Shown piece after piece: positions 1-10,092 of a stretch of DNA of 64,000 nt (positions are counted from its first letter, which is position 1; each line of letters begins with the position of its first letter). Source of the DNA: Enterobacter cloacae complex sp. ECNIH7 (lineage in GTDB: Bacteria > Pseudomonadota > Gammaproteobacteria > Enterobacterales > Enterobacteriaceae); the NCBI RefSeq assembly GCF_002208095.1, contig NZ_CP017990.1, positions 2,604,001 through 2,668,000 on the forward strand, in the 5' to 3' direction. Below the pieces are notes generated by a model that saw nothing but the letters and a program-made list of their open reading frames with translations, had not been told where the DNA came from and ran no database searches. The position numbers were made by a program, and so were the translations under genes.

Positions 1-1458
1 TACGGCAGCGGGCATCTGCTCAGCATTGCTCTTGATAAGCTGTCGGTCTCTGATTTTACCCGCGACGAGCTCCACCGTGAGACTAGCCGCACCCAGGGGT
101 TGTTGACCACCCGCAGCGAGTACGACCGCCTCGGCCGACTGCACCGCCGGGACGTCTTTACCGGCAATGCGCAGCGCCCGTCGCCGCGCCGCTGGTCCCG
201 CCGCTGGGATTACGATTACCGCAATAACCTGGTGCGGGAAGAGCGGGACGATAACCCGTTCAGCTGGTACCGCTGGCAGTACGACAGCGCCGGGCGCCTG
301 CTGGTTCAGGACGGCACGCTGCCCGGCCAGGAGCAGTGGCGCTGGGATGCGGCCGGTAACCCGCTGGAAGGATCTGCTGAGAAGGTCACGCACAACCGCC
401 TGACGCAGCTGAACGGCATTCGCTGGCGCTATGACATCCACGGCCGCACCGTGGAGAAAGATAACGGCCAGACCCGCTGGCACTACCGCTACGACGGCGA
501 ACATCGCCTGACGGAGGTCATCAGCCAGCCGCGGGACCGCAATAAACCGCAGACGCAGGTCAGCTTCCGCTACGATCCGCTCGGTCGCCGCATCAGCAAA
601 ACGCGACGCCAGATGCTGGGCGGACAGCCAACCGGCAAGCCGGTGACAACCCGATTTGTCTGGGAAGGGTTCCGGCTGCTGCAGGAAGTGCACGGGGATG
701 TGCCGCTCACTTACGTCTACAGCGATCAGGACAGCTACGACCCGCTGGCGCGTATTGACGGCGTGGAAGCGCCGGAGATTTTCTGGTTCCACTGCCAGCC
801 GAACGGCACGCCGGAGCGGATGACGGATATCGAAGGGCAGGTGCGCTGGGAAGGGGTGAACAGCGCCTGGGGCAAGCTGCTGCGGGAAAGCGAGACGCAG
901 GTATCAGGATATTCTCAGAACCTGCGCATGCAGGGGCAATACCTGGACCGTGAGACAGGGCTGCACTACAATCTGTTCCGGTATTACGACCCAGACTGCG
1001 GACGGTTTACGCAGCAGGACCCGATAGGGCTGGCGGGGGGGATTAACTTATATAAATATACTGTTAACCCACTTACCTGGATAGATCCTCTGGGTTTAGC
1101 TGGTTGCACTTTAACAAAATCGAAGTCAAAAAATTACGAATACGTTTTGAAATTGAAACGTTCTGAATATCCTGCAACGTTTGGTCACATATCAGACGCG
1201 ATCGATTTAGGACATGCAAAGGTTGTAACAATTCAACGAGGCACTGCGAAAGCTAACAGGAAAACGAGTCTAAAAAATATCAAAACAAAGCCTGGTTATG
1301 ATCGTGATGAATGGCCTATGGCGATGTTTAAAGAAGGCGGTGATGGCGCTAGCGTAAGATATATAGATCCTAGTGACAACCGTGGTGCAGGTTCAAGTAT
1401 TGGTAATGTTTTATCAGAACTGCCAGATGGAACAAGAATAAAAGTCGAGGTAATATAA
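1..1458 (+). CDS. Rhs-family polymorphic toxin, C-terminal part, with NucA/NucB-type DNase tip (5' end outside window)
   Basis: The frame is open from base 1, so the gene starts upstream. Visible residues are Rhs/YD-repeat core (repeated RYDPLGRR- and WRYDIHGR-like units), then the RHS-associated core with FRYYDPDCGRFTQQDPIGL and the end motif DPLGLAG at 1084-1104, after which Rhs proteins are normally self-cleaved. The last 117 residues (1105-1455) are the variable tip. They resemble Bacillus NucB/NucA secreted DNases over their whole length: GHISDAI, GYDRDEWPMAM, EGGDGASVRY, PSDNRGAGS and a terminal PDGTR. By family, Rhs tips are delivered into neighbouring cells by type VI secretion, so this is inferred to be an interbacterial DNase effector. 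Base composition falls abruptly to AT-rich near 1040-1100, as expected for an exchanged tip. The stop overlaps the next gene by one base. Confidence 0.9.
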   Translation, partial: YGSGHLLSIALDKLSVSDFTRDELHRETSRTQGLLTTRSEYDRLGRLHRRDVFTGNAQRPSPRRWSRRWDYDYRNNLVREERDDNPFSWYRWQYDSAGRLLVQDGTLPGQEQWRWDAAGNPLEGSAEKVTHNRLTQLNGIRWRYDIHGRTVEKDNGQTRWHYRYDGEHRLTEVISQPRDRNKPQTQVSFRYDPLGRRISKTRRQMLGGQPTGKPVTTRFVWEGFRLLQEVHGDVPLTYVYSDQDSYDPLARIDGVEAPEIFWFHCQPNGTPERMTDIEGQVRWEGVNSAWGKLLRESETQVSGYSQNLRMQGQYLDRETGLHYNLFRYYDPDCGRFTQQDPIGLAGGINLYKYTVNPLTWIDPLGLAGCTLTKSKSKNYEYVLKLKRSEYPATFGHISDAIDLGHAKVVTIQRGTAKANRKTSLKNIKTKPGYDRDEWPMAMFKEGGDGASVRYIDPSDNRGAGSSIGNVLSELPDGTRIKVEVI

Positions 1459-1940
1459 TGAGTGATAAGAGCATGCAAACAGTAGATCTACTTATTTCGC
1501 ATAGTCAAATATTGTTACGATCCCGAGATTATGACGAAAAGCTGAGTCAGTGGGGAAAAGGCAATGTTTCTCAAGGTGCTGTTCTACACAAGGATTATGT
1601 TATATTCGATCCATTACCAGAGGACGCGTTTGGAGCAAACGTCAATATCAAAAAAGAGAATGCTTTCAAAATGGATGAAAATGCTCAGCGCTGTATTGTT
1701 GTGCCATTTTTCATTACGGATAAAGATAAGCTGCAAATCGCTTCTGCAACTGAGAAATTTGATTTAAATATAGATGTGAACGATAAAGTTTATTCACTCT
1801 TTTATGAGATCTGTGAAGGAGATGAAATTTACTATAATTTCACTCTTGTACCGGCAAAAGAAGCTATTGATGCTAAGTTTTTGCTAGATGACCCTTGGGG
1901 AGGAATAAAAGACCACCCTCTCAAAGAAGGTATTTTTTAA
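1458..1940 (+). CDS. Probable immunity protein to the Rhs nuclease, ComJ/Nin-like
   Basis: A 160-residue cytosolic-looking protein with no signal peptide or membrane segment. The ATG overlaps the Rhs stop (TAATG), with a GAGG ribosome site seven bases upstream, so the two are co-translated as in Rhs toxin-immunity pairs. Features recall the ComJ (Nin) family: an N-terminal LISHSQILL strand, a central block in which AQRCIVVPFFITDKD matches the family's VVPF-V core, then alternating strands ending FTLVPAKEAIDAKFLLDD. In Bacillus subtilis Nin inhibits the DNA-entry nuclease NucA and the two genes are adjacent, the same pairing as here. The family call rests on remembered sequence pattern; the immunity role is inferred from position and from the NucB-type partner. 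The gene is AT-rich like the toxin tip. Confidence 0.75.
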   Translation: MSDKSMQTVDLLISHSQILLRSRDYDEKLSQWGKGNVSQGAVLHKDYVIFDPLPEDAFGANVNIKKENAFKMDENAQRCIVVPFFITDKDKLQIASATEKFDLNIDVNDKVYSLFYEICEGDEIYYNFTLVPAKEAIDAKFLLDDPWGGIKDHPLKEGIF

Positions 1941-1970
1941 ATTTAATACTATCTGGGAAATTTATCTCGG

Positions 1971-2004
1971 AAAAAAAATCCACGCCAAAGCGTGGATTTT
2001 TTTC
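1971..2004. terminator. Bidirectional intrinsic terminator
   Basis: Inverted repeat ATCCACGC / GCGTGGAT around a CAAA loop, preceded by a run of A and followed by a run of T. It lies between the convergent immunity gene and ychF and should serve both strands. Confidence 0.85.
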
Positions 2005-2016
2005 ATTCAAAACAAA

Positions 2017-3111
2017 TCAAACGTTAAACAGGAAGTTCATCACATCGCCATCTTTAACGATGTAATCTTTCCCTTCCGCACGCATCTTGCCTGCTTCTTT
2101 CGCGCCTTGCTCACCCTTGTAGGTGATAAAGTCTTCAAACGCGATAGTCTGCGCACGAATAAAGCCTTTCTCAAAGTCTGTGTGGATCTTACCGGCCGCC
2201 TGAGGTGCAGTCGCACCTACAGGAATGGTCCACGCACGCACTTCTTTCACGCCAGCGGTGAAGTAGGTCTGCAGGTTCAGCAGCTCATAGCCTGCGCGAA
2301 TTACTCGGTTCAGGCCCGGCTCTTCCAGACCCAGCTCGGCCATGAACTCTTCACGGTCAGCGTCGTCCAGCTCGGCGATGTCGGATTCAACGGCAGCGCA
2401 AACCGCCACAACCACAGAACCTTCAGCTGCTGCGATTTCGCGCACTTTGTCCAGGTACGGGTTGTTCTCGAAACCGTCTTCGTTAACGTTGGCGATGTAC
2501 ATGGTTGGCTTCAGGGTCAGGAAGCTCAGGTATTTGATCGCCGCCTTGTCTTCTTCAGTCAGGTTTTTCAGCGCGCGCAGCATGCCCGCGTTTTCCAGCT
2601 GCGGCAGACATTTTTCCAGCGCAGCCAGTTCCACTTTCGCGTCCTTGTCGCCGCCTTTGGCTTTCTTCTGCACGCGATGAATCGCGCGTTCGCAGGTGTC
2701 GAGGTCAGAAAGCGCCAGCTCGGTGTTGATGACGTCGATGTCGTCAGCCGGATCCACTTTGTTGTTAACGTGGATGATATTGTCGTTCTCGAAGCAGCGC
2801 ACAACGTGGCCGATCGCTTCGGTTTCACGAATGTTGGTCAGAAACTGGTTACCCAGGCCTTCACCTTTGGACGCGCCTTTTACCAGGCCCGCGATGTCCA
2901 CGAATTCCATGGTGGTTGGCAGAATGCGCTGCGGCTTAACGATTTCCGCAAGCTGGTCCAGACGCGGGTCCGGCATTGGCACAACGCCGGTGTTTGGTTC
3001 GATGGTACAGAACGGGAAGTTCGCCGCTTCGATACCCGCTTTGGTAAGCGCGTTAAACAGGGTGGATTTGCCCACGTTTGGCAGACCGACGATACCGCAT
3101 TTGAATCCCAT
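2017..3111 (-). CDS. ychF: Redox-regulated ATPase YchF (Obg-like, OLA1 family)
   Basis: 364 residues, one more than recalled for the E. coli protein, and nearly identical where remembered. The N-terminus has the P-loop GLPNVGKST (residues 8-16) and the switch region [17 protein letters not shown] typical of the Obg/YchF group. A coiled-coil insert lies near residues 120-190, and the C-terminal TGS domain ends with DFITYKGE and [10 protein letters not shown]. The family hydrolyses ATP rather than GTP because its G4 motif is changed (here NVNE), binds the ribosome and responds to oxidative stress. It follows pth on the minus strand about 125 bases downstream, as in other enterobacteria. Confidence 0.97.
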   Translation of the reverse strand: MGFKCGIVGLPNVGKSTLFNALTKAGIEAANFPFCTIEPNTGVVPMPDPRLDQLAEIVKPQRILPTTMEFVDIAGLVKGASKGEGLGNQFLTNIRETEAIGHVVRCFENDNIIHVNNKVDPADDIDVINTELALSDLDTCERAIHRVQKKAKGGDKDAKVELAALEKCLPQLENAGMLRALKNLTEEDKAAIKYLSFLTLKPTMYIANVNEDGFENNPYLDKVREIAAAEGSVVVAVCAAVESDIAELDDADREEFMAELGLEEPGLNRVIRAGYELLNLQTYFTAGVKEVRAWTIPVGATAPQAAGKIHTDFEKGFIRAQTIAFEDFITYKGEQGAKEAGKMRAEGKDYIVKDGDVMNFLFNV

Positions 3112-3236
3112 TTCTAAATCACCTTAATATCTTGATAATCAATCTGTTAACGATAACCGACTGATGAAAAGTAAATAACTACGCCTATTATACACGTAAC
3201 CCGCATGACGCGCGGTAAAAAAGCCGGATGGGTGGA

Positions 3237-3821
3237 TTATTGCGCTTTGAAAGCGTGTAAGCGGTTTGTCGCTTTGGTTAAGCCGTCTTGCAGCCAGATT
3301 TCGGTGCAGCGCGCCGCTTCGTCTACCGCCTCGTCAATCAGTTTCTGCTCAGAAACCGGGGGCTTACCGAGTACGAAACCGACAACTTTGTTTTTATCGC
3401 CCGGATGGCCGATTCCTACGCGCAAACGGTGGAAATTCGGGTTATTGCCCAGCTTGCTGATGATGTCTTTAAGGCCATTGTGGCCGCCGTGCCCGCCGCC
3501 CAGCTTGAATTTTGCTACGCCAGGCGGGAGATCCAGCTCATCGTGTGCGACCAGAATTTCATCCGGATTGATGCGATAAAACGTTGCCATTGCTGCCACC
3601 GCTTTACCGCTCAGGTTCATAAAGGTGGTGGGCACCAGTAAGCGAACATCCGCGCCAGCAAGGTTGATACGTGAGGTATACCCGAAGAATTTAGGTTCTT
3701 CACGCAGGGGAGCACGTAACCGCTCGGCCAGCAGATCGACGTACCATGCCCCGGCGTTATGGCGGGTGGCCGCATATTCTGCGCCCGGGTTGGCGAGGCC
3801 GACAATCAGTTTAATCGTCAC
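3237..3821 (-). CDS. pth: Peptidyl-tRNA hydrolase
   Basis: 194 residues, the usual length. It releases peptides from peptidyl-tRNAs that drop off the ribosome and is essential in E. coli. The N-terminus [20 protein letters not shown] followed by HNAG carries the conserved Asn11 and catalytic His21 (His20 without Met). The FMNLSGKAV and HDELDLPPG segments, the latter with the catalytic Asp, and [13 protein letters not shown] are all present. The start is GTG, as in E. coli, with AGGA eight bases upstream. It is probably transcribed with ychF. Confidence 0.97.
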   Translation of the reverse strand: MTIKLIVGLANPGAEYAATRHNAGAWYVDLLAERLRAPLREEPKFFGYTSRINLAGADVRLLVPTTFMNLSGKAVAAMATFYRINPDEILVAHDELDLPPGVAKFKLGGGHGGHNGLKDIISKLGNNPNFHRLRVGIGHPGDKNKVVGFVLGKPPVSEQKLIDEAVDEAARCTEIWLQDGLTKATNRLHAFKAQ

Positions 3822-3995
3822 GATTCAATTCCTAATGGGTTCCAGATCTGGCGCGTAGTTTACTGTCTGGCGCGCCGCTTGACAAAATTCTGCGATCTTC
3901 TCGGCGAAATACGAATAATTTCTGATTTGAACAATTAGAATTTCAAGCTGTTCAAAGCCTTATTTGTAAACTTTTGTTTGGGACTTATCTGTAAT

Positions 3996-4038
3996 TGTGA
4001 TCATTCACGCAACTCATAAAAGGGGCGTTGTCTATACT
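3996..4038 (+). promoter_or_regulatory. Probable class II CRP-dependent promoter of ychH
   Basis: TGTGA at 3996-4000, six bases, then ACGCA (consensus TCACA, three of five) gives a CRP-like site centred at 4003.5. A -10 element TATACT lies at 4033-4038, placing the likely start near 4045, so the CRP site is centred about -41.5, the class II position. There is no good -35 hexamer, which fits activator dependence. E. coli ychH is reported to be CRP-activated. The second half-site is weak. Confidence 0.5.
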
Positions 4039-4095
4039 TTACACACAAGGATTAGGGGCTTTTCCCCTGACAACCCAAAGTTCCGGAGGTGACAC

Positions 4096-4371
4096 ATGAA
4101 ACGCAAAAACGCTTCGTTACTCGGTAACGTGCTGATGGGGTTGGGGCTGTTCGTGATGGTAGCCGGCGTAGGTTATTCCATTTTAAACCAGTTACCTCAG
4201 ATTGACCTCCCGCAATACTTCGCGCACGGCGCGATATTGAGCATCTTCGTTGGTGCGGTATTGTGGCTCGCCGGCGCGCGCGTGAGCGGGCATGAGGAGG
4301 TCTGCGATAAATACTGGTGGGTGCGCCACTACGATAAACGCTGTCGTCGCGACCAGCATAAGCACAGCTAG
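4096..4371 (+). CDS. ychH: Stress-induced inner-membrane protein YchH
   Basis: 91 residues (E. coli 92). It has two predicted membrane segments, about residues 10-30 (LMGLGLFVMVAGVGYSIL) and 43-61 (HGAILSIFVGAVLWLAGA), with a basic cytoplasmic tail ending CDKYWWVRHYDKRCRRDQHKHS. The strong ribosome site CCGGAGGTG precedes the ATG. It is known as a small membrane protein induced by stress (cadmium, peroxide, acid in E. coli), with biochemical function unknown. It is a single-gene unit between a CRP-type promoter and an intrinsic terminator. Confidence 0.92.
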   Translation: MKRKNASLLGNVLMGLGLFVMVAGVGYSILNQLPQIDLPQYFAHGAILSIFVGAVLWLAGARVSGHEEVCDKYWWVRHYDKRCRRDQHKHS

Positions 4372-4391
4372 TGCTGTGATAAAGAACGCCG

Positions 4392-4421
4392 AAACGGCTC
4401 CCGCGGGAGTCGTTTTTTTTT
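4392..4421 (+). terminator. Intrinsic terminator of ychH
   Basis: Stem AACGGCTCCC / GGGAGTCGTT (one G-T pair) followed by nine T. It lies 20 bases after the ychH stop. Confidence 0.85.
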
Positions 4422-4431
4422 GCATCAAGGG

Positions 4432-4462
4432 TTGACCCTCACGTAACGTAAGGCTCCAGAGT
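4432..4462 (+). promoter_or_regulatory. MerR-type promoter with TipA-like palindromic operator
   Basis: -35 TTGACC (4432-4437), then a 19-base spacer filled by the near-perfect palindrome CCTCACGTAACGTAAGG (4437-4453), then a weak -10 CAGAGT (4457-4462). A 19-base spacer with the operator between -35 and -10 is the hallmark of MerR-family-activated promoters, and the CTCACGT half-site resembles the known tipA operator of Streptomyces. It lies just upstream of the MerR-family gene, so autoregulation is inferred. Confidence 0.75.
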
Positions 4463-4492
4463 GGCGCCACTGGCAAAGAAAAAGGAGCAGTT

Positions 4493-5533
4493 ATGTTGAT
4501 TCAGGTGGGTGAGCTGGCGAAACGCGCCGGGATCACCGTGCGGACATTGCACCACTATGAGCAAACAGGGTTGTTGCTGCCTTCTGCCAGAAGCGCGGCA
4601 GGTTACCGGCTTTACAACCTGGCGGATGTCCAGCGTCTGCACATGATCCAGGCGCTGGCAAAAGCGGGGCTGGAACTTGCTGAAATCAGGGATTTCCTGG
4701 AACAGGAGTCGCTGTCGTTAACCGAGTTACTCGATGCGCAAATCACGCTGCTGGATAAACAGCTGCGCAGCATACATACGCTGCGCGACCGGCTGGTGGA
4801 TCTGCGGACCGGGCTTCTCGACGATGCGACGCCGGATCTGGAATCCTGGCTACAGACTCTGGAGTTAATGAATATGTACGATCGCTGGTTTAGCAAAGAA
4901 GAATTACAGCAGCTGCCGTTTGCGGTGCAGAAGGATGCGCTGGCGGCTATCTGGTCAGGGCTGGTTGCAGAGGCTAAGACGCTTCTGGAGCAACATATAT
5001 CCGCGACTGACGCGCGGGCGATGGATCTGGCGACGCGCTGGATGGAACGCCTGGAGCAGGACACGGCGGGCAAGCCGGAGTTTCTCACCCGGCTGAACGA
5101 GATGCACAGCGTTGAACCGCAGATGCAGGCGCAGACCGGCATCACGCCGGAGATGACGGATTACATCACGCGCGCGTTTGCTGAGTCTAAGCTCTGCATA
5201 TGGGAGAAGTATCTCACTGCCGAAGAGATGGCCTTTACCCGGGCACACTACTTTGACCGCATGATGGAGTGGCCGCCGCTGGTGGCGAAACTGCATCAGG
5301 CGCAGCGGGATAATATCGATCCTGCCTCGGAGGAGGCGCAAAAGCTGGCTGAAAACTGGCTGGCATTGTTCCAGTCTTACGCGGGCACCAGCCCGGAAAC
5401 TCAGCAAAAGTTTCGCGCAGCCATGCAGCAGGAGCCGCACCTGATGAAAGGAACCTGGATGACGCCTGCCGTGCTTGCATGGCTCCAGCAGGCGATCGGG
5501 GTGATGATGCAGAGACGTTTCTCTGCATCATGA
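4493..5533 (+). CDS. MerR-family transcriptional regulator, TipA-like
   Basis: 346 residues. The N-terminal MerR winged helix ([20 protein letters not shown], wing [19 protein letters not shown]) spans residues 1-70, followed by a coiled-coil dimerisation helix to about 115. The rest is helical and starts [14 protein letters not shown], reminiscent of the TipAS ligand-binding domain of TipA/Mta-type multidrug-sensing regulators, but it is longer than a single TipAS domain and may hold more than one copy. The ribosome site AAGGAG lies well before the ATG. The gene has its own MerR-type promoter and no obvious target beside it; dauA converges from the other side with only three bases between stop codons. 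E. coli has no gene here. The ligand is unknown. Confidence 0.85.
   Translation: MLIQVGELAKRAGITVRTLHHYEQTGLLLPSARSAAGYRLYNLADVQRLHMIQALAKAGLELAEIRDFLEQESLSLTELLDAQITLLDKQLRSIHTLRDRLVDLRTGLLDDATPDLESWLQTLELMNMYDRWFSKEELQQLPFAVQKDALAAIWSGLVAEAKTLLEQHISATDARAMDLATRWMERLEQDTAGKPEFLTRLNEMHSVEPQMQAQTGITPEMTDYITRAFAESKLCIWEKYLTAEEMAFTRAHYFDRMMEWPPLVAKLHQAQRDNIDPASEEAQKLAENWLALFQSYAGTSPETQQKFRAAMQQEPHLMKGTWMTPAVLAWLQQAIGVMMQRRFSAS
5504..5531. other. Perfect 12-bp hairpin spanning the end of the MerR-family gene
   Basis: ATGATGCAGAGA (5504-5515) and its exact reverse complement (5520-5531) flank a CGTT loop. The right arm runs into the stop codon TGA. There is no T run on either strand, so it is not a classical intrinsic terminator, but it sits where two convergent genes nearly touch and may halt polymerase or protect both mRNA 3' ends. 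Confidence 0.65.
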
Positions 5534-5536
5534 GAC

Positions 5537-7216
5537 TCACAGATCCGCTAACGCGGCTTCACGGTTAGGGTAGAAGGAGAGTCGGCCAGGGATAGGCTGC
5601 ACGCCCGCGCGCGCCATGGTGCGCAGCGGCTGAAACTCCAGGTTACTCACCCGCAGCTCGCAGCCTTCCGGCAGACGTGCCACAAAGCGCTGGAAGGCAT
5701 CCAGGCCGCCTGCATCCAGCACCGGTACGGCATCCCATTTCAGCACCACAACCCGTTTGCCCGCGATGCGGGACTCCAGATCGCTGAACAGACCTTCCGC
5801 CGCGGCGAAGAATAGCGGGCCAATCACGCGCAGCACCAGCACATCGTCAGGCACCTCGACGTTAACCGGGGAAAGACGCGTCATCTGCGCGATACGGCGC
5901 ATAAACAGCAGGGAAGCCAGCACGATCCCGACGCTGATGGCGATAACCATATCGAACAGCACGGTCAGCGACATGCAGATCAGCATCACGATGATGTCGT
6001 CTTTCGGCGCGCGACGCAGTAGGTTCACCACCTTGTGCGCCTCGCTCATGTTCCAGGCCACCATCAGCAGCAGGGCAGCCATGGCGGAAAGCGGTAGCCA
6101 GGAGAGCAGCGGGGCGAGGATCAGCAGGGCGAGGATCACCAGCATGGAGTGGATAACCGCCGAAACCGGTGAGGTTGCACCCGCGCGCACGTTGGCCGCA
6201 GAACGGGCGATGGCTGCCGTTGCGGTAATACCGCCGAAGAACGGCGCGACGAGGTTGCCTAATCCCTGACCAACCAGCTCGCTGTTGGCTTTATGTTTGG
6301 TGCCGGTCATGCCGTCCAGAACGACGGCGCAGAGCAGGGATTCAATCGCCCCCAGCATTGCCATAGAGAACGCGGCGGGAAGCAGGGCTCGCAGGGAATC
6401 CCAGCTTAGGGTGAAGCTGGAGCCGGGCATGTCCCACGGCAGCACCAGCTGCGGTAGCAGTTGCGGAATACCGCTACCCTGTGAACCGTCCGCCAGAACA
6501 TAGTGGAACTGCGAGCCGATAGTCGCGACGTGACCACCGAGCATATTGACGATCGCCATCACCGCGCAGCCCAGCAGCAGCGCGGGCAGATGGCCCGGCA
6601 GACGAATACCGAGGCGAGGCCAGACGATCAGCGTGCCCAGCGTCACAATCCCGATGGCGGCGTCGCCCAGGTTGGCCGTCGGCAGCGCCATAAACAGCGC
6701 CCCCACTTTTTGCAGATAGTGCTCCGGTACGTGGGGCATCTGCAGGCCGAGGAAATCTTTGATCTGCATGGTTCCGATGGTAATACCAATCCCCGAGGTG
6801 AACCCCAGCGTCACGGAAAGGGGAATATATTCAATCAGGCGACCAAAGCGGGCCAGACCAAACAAAATCAAAAAGACGCCGGACATCAGGGTGGCTACCA
6901 GCAGGCCTGCCAGACCAAACTGCTGCGAAACCGGGTAGAGGATCACCACGAAGGCGGCGGTCGGGCCGGAGACGCTGAAGCGCGAACCGCCCGTCAGGGC
7001 AATGACGATCCCGGCAACGGCCGAGGTGTACAGACCGTACTGCGGCGCAACGCCGCTGCCAATCGCCAGCGCCATCGCCAGCGGGATGGCGATGATGCCG
7101 ACGGTGATCCCGGCAATCAGGTCACGGACAAAGCGTGACGAGGTGTACTTCTCTTTCCAGCAGGCGTCGATGAGGGCGCGAAAGGGCAGAACATGTGAGG
7201 AGGCTACGTTTTTCAC
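5537..7216 (-). CDS. dauA: C4-dicarboxylate transporter DauA (SulP/SLC26 family)
   Basis: 559 residues, the same length as E. coli DauA (YchM). It is an inner-membrane transporter for succinate, aspartate and fumarate under aerobic, mildly acidic conditions. The transmembrane core (about residues 30-430) holds the SulP signature region [19 protein letters not shown] and the [14 protein letters not shown] loop. The C-terminal STAS domain (about 440-550) contains [18 protein letters not shown]. The start is GTG (7214-7216) with only a weak ribosome site, but homology to the E. coli N-terminus ([18 protein letters not shown]) supports it. It is downstream of prs on the same strand beyond a terminator. 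Confidence 0.95.
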   Translation of the reverse strand: MKNVASSHVLPFRALIDACWKEKYTSSRFVRDLIAGITVGIIAIPLAMALAIGSGVAPQYGLYTSAVAGIVIALTGGSRFSVSGPTAAFVVILYPVSQQFGLAGLLVATLMSGVFLILFGLARFGRLIEYIPLSVTLGFTSGIGITIGTMQIKDFLGLQMPHVPEHYLQKVGALFMALPTANLGDAAIGIVTLGTLIVWPRLGIRLPGHLPALLLGCAVMAIVNMLGGHVATIGSQFHYVLADGSQGSGIPQLLPQLVLPWDMPGSSFTLSWDSLRALLPAAFSMAMLGAIESLLCAVVLDGMTGTKHKANSELVGQGLGNLVAPFFGGITATAAIARSAANVRAGATSPVSAVIHSMLVILALLILAPLLSWLPLSAMAALLLMVAWNMSEAHKVVNLLRRAPKDDIIVMLICMSLTVLFDMVIAISVGIVLASLLFMRRIAQMTRLSPVNVEVPDDVLVLRVIGPLFFAAAEGLFSDLESRIAGKRVVVLKWDAVPVLDAGGLDAFQRFVARLPEGCELRVSNLEFQPLRTMARAGVQPIPGRLSFYPNREAALADL

Positions 7217-7302
7217 AATTATCTATCATCCGTATGCGCATCATCTGTCATATGAATGGCAGGTGAAGGAGGCATTAATCATACAAATAAAACCCGGAGA
7301 CA

Positions 7303-7327
7303 AAAAAACCCGCCGCAGCGGGTTTTT
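7303..7327 (-). terminator. Intrinsic terminator of prs
   Basis: AAAAACCCGC / GCGGGTTTTT around CGCA, read on the minus strand just after the prs stop. The T run on that strand comes from the A run at 7302-7308. Confidence 0.85.
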
Positions 7328-7340
7328 CGGCCGTGTTCGA

Positions 7341-8357
<1,017 letters not shown>

Positions 8358-8413
8358 CTATCCAGGCGGTGTATTAAAGAGCGCGATGCAACGTCTGGAA
8401 CAGGGTGACGTTG

Positions 8414-9283
8414 TCACCGAAACTCAGTCTGCGCCAGAATGGTCTGCTGTAGGGGGGAGGTGTTCATCCCACGTGCTACAAAACCATGCAGCCAAACCGG
8501 CGCTTGCTCAAGCACCTGACGAGCGGCGGATTCGGTGTCAAATTCAGCAAAGACACAGGCCCCTGTACCAGTCAGGCGCGACGGCGCGTATTCTAACAGC
8601 CAGGAAAGCACCGCATCAACCTCGCGAAAACGTTTTCTTGCGATATCCTCGCAATCGTTGCTGAATTCACAATTTAATAACGTTTCTATTGACCGAACCG
8701 GGGTATTCCTTTTCAGGTCAGGATCTTTAAAGATGACCGGGGTCGGAATACTCACGCCAGGGTGGGCAACCAGATACCACTTCTCCGGCGGTTCAGCCGG
8801 GGAGAGAATCTCACCCACGCCTTCAGCAAAGGCCGCATGACCGCGCACAAACACCGGGACATCCGCCCCCAGCGTCAGGCCCAGGGCTGCCAGTTCGTCC
8901 TTCGACAGCCCGCAGCCCCAGAGGTGATTCAGCGCAACCAGCACGGTGGCGGCGTTGGATGATCCACCGCCCAGACCGCCGCCCATCGGCAGGCGTTTCT
9001 CGATACGGATATCCGCACCGCTTCCCGCGGGCAGACGGCCCGATTTCGCCGCGGCTTTCATCAGCAGACGCGCGGCGCGCACGATCAGGTTGTCCTCATG
9101 CGCCACGCCTTCGACCGGCGTTAGCAGGCAAATCTGCCCGTCCTGGCGCAGTTCAATGGAGATCGTGTCGCCATAGTCAATAAACTGAAACAGCGTCTGC
9201 AGGGTGTGATAACCGTCAGCTCGCTGGCCGGTAATGTATAAAAACAGGTTCAGCTTTGCCGGAGAGGGCCAGTGGGTCATCAT
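8414..9283 (-). CDS. ispE: 4-diphosphocytidyl-2-C-methyl-D-erythritol kinase
   Basis: 289 residues (E. coli 283; the extra residues are at the C-terminus). It is a GHMP kinase that phosphorylates CDP-methylerythritol in the MEP isoprenoid pathway. The N-terminal [20 protein letters not shown], with its substrate-binding Lys and Asn, and the glycine-rich ATP loop [15 protein letters not shown] are intact, as is the [10 protein letters not shown] segment with the catalytic Asp. The start ATGATG overlaps the lolB stop by four bases (ATGA), implying translational coupling; the second ATG, one codon later, is equally possible. Confidence 0.96.
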   Translation of the reverse strand: MMTHWPSPAKLNLFLYITGQRADGYHTLQTLFQFIDYGDTISIELRQDGQICLLTPVEGVAHEDNLIVRAARLLMKAAAKSGRLPAGSGADIRIEKRLPMGGGLGGGSSNAATVLVALNHLWGCGLSKDELAALGLTLGADVPVFVRGHAAFAEGVGEILSPAEPPEKWYLVAHPGVSIPTPVIFKDPDLKRNTPVRSIETLLNCEFSNDCEDIARKRFREVDAVLSWLLEYAPSRLTGTGACVFAEFDTESAARQVLEQAPVWLHGFVARGMNTSPLQQTILAQTEFR

Positions 9284-9891
9284 TTAACGATCCAGTTGTC
9301 CATTTTAAGCTTGATTCGCTGGCTGCCCTGGGTCAGCTCCATGTTTGATGGCAGCGACGGTTTACTCTTGCTGTCATAGGCGCTGTACACCACTTTCCAG
9401 GTTTTGCCGTTCTGGGTGTAGTTCACCTGGCTCAGACGGTACTGGTCGTCAAGGGTGTAGTCAGTTGCCTCACCCGGCAGGCCAAGGATCCACTGGCGCA
9501 GGCTGTTGAGCGGGATTGGCATCCCGGTCAGCTTGCCAATCATCTCTTCGGCATCGGTCGCGGTATAGTGCTGGCCTTTGTTATCGGTGATCTGCGCTTC
9601 GCCCGGCTTGGCGATAAGCTCCAGTTCGGTGCTGCCCAGCGGGTTCAGCAGCAGCAGGCGGTAGTTGTCCTGCCCCGTCTGCTGCCAGAAGAAGCGGGCA
9701 TAAACCTTTTGTTCGTCAGAGAGATAAGCGAAAGCGCCGCGGGTCTGGTACTGGTTCAAATTACGGACGTCCTGCTGGTGCTGACGCCACTGCGGTGAAT
9801 CAGGGCTTTTGCCCGGGCCTTTTGGTTGGGTGACGGTACACGCGGTCAGAACCAGTGCTGCCAGCGGCAGCAGGCGAATCAGTCGGGTCAT
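9280..9891 (-). CDS. lolB: Outer-membrane lipoprotein receptor LolB
   Basis: 203 residues (E. coli 207). It has a lipoprotein signal peptide [18 protein letters not shown] with lipobox LTAC, so Cys18 is the lipidated residue. LolB accepts lipoproteins from periplasmic LolA and inserts them into the outer membrane. The conserved segments [23 protein letters not shown] and [15 protein letters not shown] match the family. It is the first gene of the lolB-ispE unit and diverges from hemA across about 200 bases that must hold both promoters. Confidence 0.95.
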   Translation of the reverse strand: MTRLIRLLPLAALVLTACTVTQPKGPGKSPDSPQWRQHQQDVRNLNQYQTRGAFAYLSDEQKVYARFFWQQTGQDNYRLLLLNPLGSTELELIAKPGEAQITDNKGQHYTATDAEEMIGKLTGMPIPLNSLRQWILGLPGEATDYTLDDQYRLSQVNYTQNGKTWKVVYSAYDSKSKPSLPSNMELTQGSQRIKLKMDNWIVK

Positions 9892-10092
9892 AATGAGGAC
9901 AAATCCTTGAGATACGTTGCAGTTATAACTGTTAATGCTAGCGTCGAAGGGGGCTACCGTCTACGTTCAAATTATCTCAAAGGGTTGTGTAACCTATTAC
10001 TCCGAAAGGGGGCAGTCCCTTTTATTGATCTCGCGCATCCTGTATGATGCGTTCTGCTAACCTTATTAACGCTGGTACTACTCCCGCTCAAC

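Noticed and set aside
2107..3117. A 336-codon plus-strand open frame
   Set aside because: It lies opposite the well-supported ychF gene, has no ribosome site and its protein resembles nothing; it is an antisense shadow from GC-rich codon bias.
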